A DNA stretch of 5,659 nucleotides from CAYFPS01 sp964345075. Its GTDB lineage: Bacteria; CAIWAD01. The stretch's first letter is position 1, and each line of letters starts with the position of its first letter. The stretch spans positions 1 through 5,659 of the forward strand of contig CAYFPS010000053.1 in the NCBI GenBank assembly GCA_964345075.1. Reading direction: 5' to 3'. Shown piece by piece: positions 1-5,659 of the stretch. Below the pieces are notes generated by a model, which had not been told where the DNA came from, searched no databases, and saw nothing but the letters and a program-made list of their open reading frames with translations. A program made the translations under genes and the position numbers.

Positions 1-731
1 CGAGCAAGGACACGCTGCCCGACCGCCCGGAGATGGTGCGCGCCTTCCAGAAGCTCAAGACCGTGGACCTCGGCCTGCTCACCCGCGGCATCCTCCGCCA
101 CCTGCTCGCCCGCGACACCGCGGCCGACCTCGCCGTCGCCACCCGCGTGGTGGAGGGCACGCTCGCCGGGCGCGAGGTGCCGCTGCGCATCAAGGACAAC
201 CTCATCGCCACCGTGTGCGGGCTGCTGCACTTCGAGGGCTACGCAGACAGCCTGGGCGTGCGCCTGCCCGAGCTCGACGTCGCGGCGCTGGTGGCCGCCC
301 AGTGCGACGACCTGCTCGAGAGCGGCGGCCGCACGGTGAAGACGGGCCTCGACTACTTCCTCGAGATCCTCTCGAGCCTCGCCGTCAGCGGCGGCATCCA
401 GCACAACCGGCAGTACACCTACTCGAGCGGGCAGCTCGCGCTGCACGTCGCCTCGTGCCACGCGGCCTACGCCGAGCACTGCCGGCGCATCGGCTACGAG
501 GGCGAGGTCCTCGACAAGAAGGCGCTCGTCCGCCAGCTGCAGGAGAACCACCGCCGCGGCGGCTACGTCACCGAGGTCAGCCGCGCGACGACCTTCGGCA
601 CCCGCGGCGACAAGCGCCGGGCGGCCTTCATCGACCTCGAGGCGGTCAAGCGGCTGCTCGACGTCGATGACTTCCCCCAGGACGAGCCCAGCAGCGCGGG
701 CGGGTACGGCGGGGGCTGGCATGACGACTGA
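1..731 (+). CDS. C-terminal part of a large protein, possibly a primase/helicase-like replication protein (5' partial)
   Basis: The reading frame is open from the left edge (first whole codon at 3) to a TGA at 729-731. The ATG at 33 is probably internal, because the residues before it (SKDTLPDRPE) read as ordinary coding sequence. No ribosome binding site was found for it. The visible part is mostly helical and Leu/Ala/Arg-rich, with the segment RIKDNLIATVCGLLHFEGYA. A late basic stretch (TTFGTRGDKRRAAFIDLEA) could be a winged-helix end. The tail is acidic and Gly-rich (GGYGGGWHDD). No Walker, Toprim or nuclease motif lies in the window. The likeness to the C-terminal regions of primase/helicase-type ATPases of mobile elements is an impression, not a motif match. 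Its place just upstream of a recombinase module would suit an element replication gene. That a real gene is present is fairly sure from the codon pattern; the function is a guess. Confidence 0.7.
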   Translation, partial: SKDTLPDRPEMVRAFQKLKTVDLGLLTRGILRHLLARDTAADLAVATRVVEGTLAGREVPLRIKDNLIATVCGLLHFEGYADSLGVRLPELDVAALVAAQCDDLLESGGRTVKTGLDYFLEILSSLAVSGGIQHNRQYTYSSGQLALHVASCHAAYAEHCRRIGYEGEVLDKKALVRQLQENHRRGGYVTEVSRATTFGTRGDKRRAAFIDLEAVKRLLDVDDFPQDEPSSAGGYGGGWHDD

Positions 732-768
732 TCTGCCGGCTGTGCACCGCGTCTCAAATGCTTGTTTT

Positions 769-806
769 GCTTCCGGAATCGGCTTGATGGGTTCGCGGAA
801 GGAAGC
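769..806. repeat. Imperfect inverted repeat upstream of the recombinase operon
   Basis: GCTTCC at 769-774 is answered by its reverse complement GGAAGC at 801-806. CTTCCG (770-775) also pairs with CGGAAG (796-801). The left arm contains the 8-bp palindrome TTCCGGAA (771-778). The region sits in the most AT-rich patch of this gap (about 755-770). It could be a binding site for the recombinase or a regulator, or part of a crossover site. The arms are short, so chance cannot be excluded. Confidence 0.3.
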
Positions 807-819
807 GTGTATGCCGACA

Positions 820-839
820 GCCGAGCACGACGGCTCGGC
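820..839 (+). promoter_or_regulatory. Perfect 7-bp hairpin in the leader of the DUF2924-recombinase operon
   Basis: GCCGAGC (820-826) and GCTCGGC (833-839) are exact reverse complements around a 6-base loop, about 30 bases before the ATG at 870. No T-run follows, so a simple intrinsic terminator for the upstream gene is unlikely. It may be an operator, an mRNA leader hairpin or part of a recombination site. A weak promoter candidate lies just upstream (TTGATG at 784-789 and TGTATG at 808-813, 18-base spacer), with only three of six matches in the -10 box. Confidence 0.35.
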
Positions 840-869
840 GCCACGACAACCATCACCATGGAGGACCGC

Positions 870-1414
870 ATGAGCCGATCGACCGTCGAGCAAGCGCGTC
901 CCGCCGGCGCGGAGGCGCAGCAGCGGCTGCGCGAGCGCCTGGCCGAGATCCAGGCGATGCCGGTCAGCGAGCTGCAGGACCTGTACTACGACCTGCACGG
1001 CCGCGCGACGCGCGCCCGCAACCGGCCCTGGCTGATCAAGCGCCTGAGCTACAGGACGCAGGAGCTGATGACCGGGCTGAGCCTGAGCGCCGAGGCCGAG
1101 CAGCGCATCGCCGACCTCGGCGAGGACGAGCCGGTGCGGCTGCGCGAAGAGGGGGACCCGCCGCCGCTGCCCGAGCCGCCGGCCAAGCCCCGCGACCCGC
1201 GGCTGCCCCCGGTGGGCACCGTCATCCACCGCGCCCACAAGGGCGAGGTCCACGAGATCACCGTGCTCGACGACGGCTTCGAGTACGAGGGCCGCCACTA
1301 CACGAGCCTCTCCACCATCGCCCGCGAGGTCACCGGCACCAGCTGGAACGGCTTCCTCTGGGCGGGACTGACCAAGCGGAAGAAGCGCAAGCGCGGCGAC
1401 GCCGGGGAGGACGG

Positions 1415-1418
<4 letters not shown>
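870..1418 (+). CDS. DUF2924 domain protein, partner of the serine recombinase
   Basis: This is a 182-residue protein of the DUF2924 family, whose biochemical role is unknown. Family members are often encoded beside large serine recombinases, so a helper role in DNA recombination is inferred from context only. Residues about 12-72 form a helical part with the family-like pattern HGRATRARNRPWLIKRLSYRTQEL shortened here to its key part RPWLIKRLSYRTQEL. A Pro-rich linker follows. Residues 112-167 carry the family signature: LPPVGTVIHR, then DDGFEYEGRHYTSLSTIA, then GTSWNGFLWAGL. The tail is strongly basic (TKRKKRKR), suiting nucleic-acid contact. I chose the ATG at 870 because GGAGG lies at 860-864, five bases upstream. 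In-frame ATGs at 762 and 858 lack such a site. The stop overlaps the recombinase start by four bases (ATGA, 1415-1418), so the two are likely translationally coupled. The family assignment is firm; the function is not. Confidence 0.88.
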
Positions 1419-3060
<1,642 letters not shown>

Positions 3061-3064
<4 letters not shown>

Positions 3065-3462
3065 CCCAGCACGCCGAGACGATCGCCTTTCGGCCGCGAC
3101 AGCGCCGCACGCAGGCCCGCGTGAAGCGGCGCAGGCGCCAGCTCGCCGAGCGCCGTCCCGCCCGGGTCGCCCGCCGCCTAGCGCTCGCCCACCGGATCGC
3201 GGCCGACATCGAGGCCGGCCGGTACAAGGACTACGCCGACGTCGCCCGCCGCCACGGCCTCACCCGCGCCCGGCTGACCCAGCTGATGAACCTCCTGCTC
3301 CTCGCCCCGGACATCCAGGAGGAGGTGCTGGCGCTCGAGTTCCCGGTGGGGCGGGAGCCCGTCACCGAGCGCACCCTGCGTCGGGTGCTGGCCAGCCTGT
3401 GCTGGGAGGATCAGCGGGCGGCGTGGGCCGAACTGCGGCCCGAGGCCGACCTCGCAGGCTAG
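3061..3462 (+). CDS. Small basic helix-turn-helix protein, third gene of the recombinase operon
   Basis: This is a 133-residue protein. Its first 45 residues are extremely basic (RPRQRRTQARVKRRRRQ and RRPARVARR), which suggests tight DNA or RNA binding. A helix-turn-helix is seen at about 58-77 (YADVARRHGLTRARLTQLMN), followed by LLLLAPDIQEEVLAL. This HTH and the helix after it resemble the ParB/KorB-type DNA-binding segment. The ParB N-terminal nuclease/CTPase motifs are absent, so it is not a ParB. The ATG at 3061 has GGAGG at 3049-3053, seven bases upstream, and overlaps the recombinase stop (ATGA, 3061-3064), so it is made together with the recombinase. An in-frame extension back to 2836 would lie inside the recombinase gene and is rejected. 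From position alone it might be a regulator or directionality factor for the recombinase; nothing in the sequence proves this. Confidence 0.8.
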
Positions 3463-3467
3463 TCCCG

Positions 3468-3484
3468 CGGCACGCATCGTGCCG
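3468..3484 (+). terminator. Probable intrinsic terminator of the recombinase operon
   Basis: CGGCACG (3468-3474) and CGTGCCG (3478-3484) form a perfect 7-bp GC-rich stem with a CAT loop, five bases after the TAG at 3460-3462. The downstream tract ACTCTTTCC is only moderately T-rich, so termination may be partial. Position and stem strength support the call. Confidence 0.55.
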
Positions 3485-3498
3485 ACTCTTTCCGACTC
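3482..3498. repeat. Short direct repeat CCGACTC with 10-base period
   Basis: CCGACTC occurs at 3482-3488 and again at 3492-3498, about one helical turn apart. This is typical of a protein binding site. It lies between the terminator hairpin and the promoter of the restriction-modification operon. With 7-bp units, chance is possible. Confidence 0.3.
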
Positions 3499-3522
3499 AA
3501 GACGACCCTGGCTGGGCTTGAG
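3496..3522. promoter_or_regulatory. Inverted repeat overlapping the -35 box, candidate operator
   Basis: CTCAAG (3496-3501) and CTTGAG (3517-3522) are exact reverse complements. CCC (3506-3508) and GGG (3514-3516) could add pairing inside. The right half covers the proposed -35 box TTGAGC, so a bound protein would block RNA polymerase. The nearby HTH_17 protein is the natural candidate for autoregulation, by analogy with controllers of R-M operons. This is inference from position. Confidence 0.35.
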
Positions 3523-3547
3523 CGTCTCACCCGGATCGTGATAGCTT
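3518..3547 (+). promoter_or_regulatory. Candidate sigma-70-type promoter for the HTH-hsdM operon
   Basis: The -35 box TTGAGC (3518-3523; four of six consensus bases) and the -10 box TAGCTT (3542-3547; fits TANNNT) are 18 bases apart. TG at 3539-3540 forms an extended -10 (TGATAGCTT). Transcription would start near 3554, leaving a leader of about 50 bases before the ATG at 3607. It is the best promoter-like match seen in the gap 3463-3606. Confidence 0.45.
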
Positions 3548-3606
3548 CTCGCCGGCCAGAATGGAGGCGGTGTGCCCGCAGCACCACCGCAAGCCGGAGA
3601 GAGGCG

Positions 3607-3807
3607 ATGTCGGAACAAGAGGCATGGGCGTCAGTCGACGATGTAGCGAAACACCTGGGGATCGCGAAGGACACGGTCTATCGGTGGATCGAGTCGAAGG
3701 GTATGCCCGCGCACAAGGTCGGTCGCCTCTGGAAGTTCAAGCTCTCGCAGGTCGATGCGTGGATCGAGGCCGGCGGTGCCTCGGCTGATGAGTCGAAGGA
3801 GTTGTGA
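3607..3807 (+). CDS. Excisionase-family (HTH_17/MerR-like) small DNA-binding protein
   Basis: This 66-residue protein is almost entirely one winged helix-turn-helix of the excisionase/HTH_17 type. It has WASVDDVAKHLGIAKDTVYRW (helices at about 9-29), the wing MPAHKVGRLWKFK (33-45) and a closing helix VDAWIEAG (49-56). I chose the ATG at 3607 because the purine-rich GGAGAGAGG lies at 3596-3604. The in-frame ATG at 3538 would overlap the proposed promoter and adds Arg-rich residues unlike the family. Its stop shares one base with the hsdM start (TGATG), so the two are coupled. Small HTH proteins of this kind are common first genes of type I R-M operons and open the methylation-associated defence system (MADS). 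A role as operon regulator, perhaps delaying restriction until DNA is methylated, is inferred. A role as an excisionase is possible but less likely given the coupling to hsdM. Confidence 0.85.
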   Translation: MSEQEAWASVDDVAKHLGIAKDTVYRWIESKGMPAHKVGRLWKFKLSQVDAWIEAGGASADESKEL

Positions 3808-5126
3808 TGCAGGCGAACGTCTTCGAACAGAACGGCGGTCTGACGCTCGCCAAGCTCGAGTCCCACCTCTGGGAAGCCGCGAACATCCTCCGCGGCAGCC
3901 CGGTCGATAGGACCGATTGGAAGAGCTACATCCTTCCGCTGCTCTTCTTCAAGCGCATCTGCGATGTCTGGGATGAGGAACACGCGCAGATGGTGGAGAA
4001 GTACGGCGAGGACTTCGCTGATGAGCACCGCTTCCAGGTGCCCGAGGAGTGCCACTGGAACGCCGTGCGCGAGACGCCCGCCAACGTCGGCGTAGCGCTC
4101 TCCAACGCCATGCGCGGCATTGAGCGCGCAAACCAGGACCATCTATACGGTGTGTTCGGGGACGCCCCATGGACCAACAAGGACCGGCTGCCCGACGACC
4201 TCATCAAGGACCTGATCGAGCACTTCTCGGCGCTCCCCCTGGGCAATCAGGTCGTGCGCAATGACGTGATCGGCGACGCCTATGAGTACCTAATCAAGAA
4301 GTTCGCCGATGCCACCAACAAGAAAGCTGGCGAGTTCTACACACCGCGAAGCGTCGTCCGCCTCATGGTTGACATCCTCGACCCGCAAGAAGGCGAGACG
4401 GTGTACGACCCGGCATGCGGCACTGGCGGCATGCTGCTCGCGGCGGTCGAGCACGTCCGGGACGCCGGCGGCGACCCGCGTACCTTCTTCGGCAAGCTCT
4501 TCGGCCAGGAGAAGAACCTCACTACTTCGTCGGTTGCGCGTATGAACTTGCTGCTGCACGGCGTCGAGGACTTCCAGGTCGAGCGCGGGGATACTCTGCG
4601 CAATCCGATCTTCACCGACCCCAGCACCGGCGGCCTGGCGACCTTTGACGTCGTCATTGCAAATCCACCGTTCTCGCTGAGGAACTGGGGCCGAGAGGTG
4701 TGGGAGAGTGACCCATGGGCGCGCGCCTTCGCGGGGCTGCCCACCGACAAGTCCGGTGACTTCGCCTGGGTTCAGCACATGGTGAAGTCCATGGCGGACC
4801 GCCATGGTCGCATGGCGGTCGTACTTCCCCAGGGCGCCCTCTTCCGAGGCGGCATCGAGGGCAAGGTCCGCAAGCACCTGCTTCAAGCTGATCAAATCGA
4901 GGCTGTTATCGGCCTCGCGCCCAATCTGTTCTACGGCACCGGCCTGGCTGCCTGCGTACTCGTGTTGAGGATGCGCAAGCCCGCGGAGCGCGCGCGCAAG
5001 GTTCTCGTCGTCGACGCTTCTACGCTCTTCCGGAAAGACCGAGCACAGAACCACCTGGAGCCGGAGCACGCCGCCCAGGTTCTCAGCTGGGTGCAGGAAT
5101 TCGAGAACGTGGAAGATCGCGCCTGA
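3807..5126 (+). CDS. hsdM: Type I R-M DNA adenine methyltransferase subunit HsdM, truncated by an in-frame stop
   Basis: HsdM transfers a methyl group from S-adenosylmethionine to the N6 of adenine in the site chosen by HsdS, working as an M2S complex, and joins HsdR for restriction. The HsdM_N helical domain spans about 17-140 (LESHLWEAANILRG, then PLLFFKRICDVWDEE). The methylase domain has GEFYTP (175-180), the AdoMet-binding motif I DPACGTGG (201-208) and the catalytic motif IV NPPF (286-289). LPQGALFRGG follows further on. The ATG at 3807 is preceded by AAGGAG at 3796-3801, five bases upstream; the GTG at 3804 is too close to that site. The frame stops at TGA (5124-5126) after 439 residues, and the remaining 62-63 residues of a normal HsdM follow in the same frame. 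The expected codon there is probably Arg (VEDRA-R-VVGLDEI), so a single CGA to TGA change would explain it. The catalytic parts are intact, but loss of the tail probably weakens pairing with HsdS. Confidence 0.9.
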   Translation: MQANVFEQNGGLTLAKLESHLWEAANILRGSPVDRTDWKSYILPLLFFKRICDVWDEEHAQMVEKYGEDFADEHRFQVPEECHWNAVRETPANVGVALSNAMRGIERANQDHLYGVFGDAPWTNKDRLPDDLIKDLIEHFSALPLGNQVVRNDVIGDAYEYLIKKFADATNKKAGEFYTPRSVVRLMVDILDPQEGETVYDPACGTGGMLLAAVEHVRDAGGDPRTFFGKLFGQEKNLTTSSVARMNLLLHGVEDFQVERGDTLRNPIFTDPSTGGLATFDVVIANPPFSLRNWGREVWESDPWARAFAGLPTDKSGDFAWVQHMVKSMADRHGRMAVVLPQGALFRGGIEGKVRKHLLQADQIEAVIGLAPNLFYGTGLAACVLVLRMRKPAERARKVLVVDASTLFRKDRAQNHLEPEHAAQVLSWVQEFENVEDRA

Positions 5127-5318
5127 GTAGTGGGGCTCGACGAGATCGAACAGGAGGACTGGACGCTAAACATCTCGCGGTATGTGCTTCCGCCCGTCGG
5201 CCAGGACATCCCGGCCCTTTCTGAAGCCGTCGCTGACTTCAAGGCGGCGCTCGTTCGGTGCAGGGAAGCTGAGGAGACTTTGCGCCACGAGATGGCCGAA
5301 GGGGGGTGGCTACAATGA
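5127..5318 (+). pseudogene. hsdM: Severed C-terminal tail of the first hsdM
   Basis: The frame after the TGA at 5124-5126 continues with VVGLDEIEQEDWTLNISRYVLPP, the usual HsdM C-terminal signature (compare the family pattern LDEI, then ND-LNISRYV). A helical charged tail follows to the TGA at 5316-5318. It is in the same frame as the upstream part, so one base substitution accounts for the break. Repaired, the protein would be 503 residues, a normal HsdM length. This tail is held in the family to contact HsdS. A GTG at 5130, four bases after the stop, could allow re-initiation to give a 62-residue peptide. The only purine-rich site, GGAAG at 5111-5115, is rather far (14 bases). I favour a nonsense mutation or sequencing error over a true separate gene. 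Confidence 0.8.
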
Positions 5319-5659
5319 GCAAGCGACTTTCGCAGCAGCAGCTCGAATCCTACCTCTGGGGCGCAGCCACTATCCTGCGCGGCCTGGTTGATGCAGGCGA
5401 CTACAAGCAGTTCATCTTCCCGCTCGTGTTCTACAAGCGGCTCTCCGATGTGTGGGTTGAGGACTACGCCCGCGCGCTGGCAGCGTATGACGGCGCCGAG
5501 GAACTCGCCCGGACGGAGGCCGATGAGCGTGTCGTCGTCCCCGCAGGGGCTCACTGGAACGAAGCGAGAGCGGTCGCTAAGAACGTCGGCCGCGCAATCC
5601 AGAACGCCATGCGCGCCATCGAGGCTGCCAACCCCGATCGTCTGGACGGCATCTTCGGC
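5315..5659 (+). CDS. hsdM: Second type I R-M methyltransferase subunit HsdM (3' partial)
   Basis: The ATG at 5315 overlaps the stop of the first hsdM (ATGA). It is preceded by six Gs at 5301-5306, which can serve as a ribosome binding site. The 115 visible residues form an HsdM_N domain: LESYLWGAATILRGLVDAGDYKQFIFPLVFYKRLSDVWVED (10-50), and HWNEARAVAKNVGRAIQNAMRAIEAANPDRLDGIFG near the window end. The methylase motifs would lie beyond the edge. By eye, about 26 of 44 residues match the first HsdM over the LES-LW segment, and 21 of 36 over the HWN segment. The two are therefore diverged paralogues, not a recent duplication. It may work with the first HsdM as a mixed pair, replace it, or belong to a second M-S set; the downstream genes would decide. 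Confidence 0.9.
   Translation, partial: MSKRLSQQQLESYLWGAATILRGLVDAGDYKQFIFPLVFYKRLSDVWVEDYARALAAYDGAEELARTEADERVVVPAGAHWNEARAVAKNVGRAIQNAMRAIEAANPDRLDGIFG

Noticed and set aside
762..869. Longer DUF2924 protein starting at the ATG at 762 or 858
   Set aside because: Neither has a ribosome binding site, and the added residues are not family-like. GGAGG at 860-864 fits the ATG at 870.
3538..3606. Longer HTH_17 protein starting at 3538
   Set aside because: This start would lie upstream of the predicted transcription start and overlap the -10 box. The added residues are Arg-rich and unlike the family.
5124..5126. TGA read as an amino acid (recoded genetic code or selenocysteine)
   Set aside because: TGA serves as the normal stop for several other genes here (731, 1418, 3064, 3807, 5318). 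No selenocysteine role is known in HsdM, and no selenocysteine hairpin was recognised.
5301..5306. Run of six Gs as a phase-variation switch for hsdM
   Set aside because: It is short and lies five codons before the end of the gene, so slippage would hardly change the protein. It is better explained as the ribosome binding site of the next gene.

Overview
This is a high-GC bacterial window with two blocks of plus-strand genes. The left block (about 1-3462) is very GC-rich: two 60-base lines counted by eye gave about 77% and 68% GC. It looks like mobile-element DNA. The right block (about 3600-5659) is somewhat less GC-rich (three lines gave about 57-70%) and carries the start of a type I restriction-modification (R-M) operon. 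The host phylum cannot be fixed from this sequence. DUF2924/serine-recombinase pairs are known from proteobacteria, planctomycetes and other high-GC lineages, so a high-GC soil or environmental bacterium is the most I would claim.

Layout. Positions 1-731 hold the 3' end of a gene that starts outside the window. It is tentatively the C-terminal part of a primase/helicase-like replication protein, with no catalytic motif visible. A 138-base gap with inverted repeats follows. Then come three genes joined by ATGA (4-base) overlaps: a DUF2924 protein (870-1418), a large serine recombinase with catalytic, recombinase, zinc-ribbon and coiled-coil parts (1415-3064), and a small basic helix-turn-helix protein (3061-3462). 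A perfect 7-bp GC-rich hairpin five bases after the last stop codon is a probable terminator.

The gap at 3463-3606 holds a plausible sigma-70-type promoter with an inverted repeat over its -35 box. It leads into a 66-aa excisionase-type (HTH_17) protein (3607-3807), which overlaps by one base an hsdM gene for the DNA adenine methyltransferase subunit of a type I R-M system. That hsdM is broken by an in-frame TGA at 5124-5126. The severed C-terminal tail continues in the same frame to 5318, and no frameshift is involved. A second, diverged hsdM starts at 5315, overlapping by ATGA, and runs off the right edge.

How it fits together. The left module can cut and rejoin DNA and is probably the integration or transposition machinery of a mobile element. 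The right module is the start of a methylation-based defence operon, probably autoregulated by its small HTH protein. The most notable points are the tandem pair of hsdM genes, the nonsense codon in the first, and the HTH-hsdM-hsdM order. hsdS, hsdR or other defence partners would have to lie to the right of the window.
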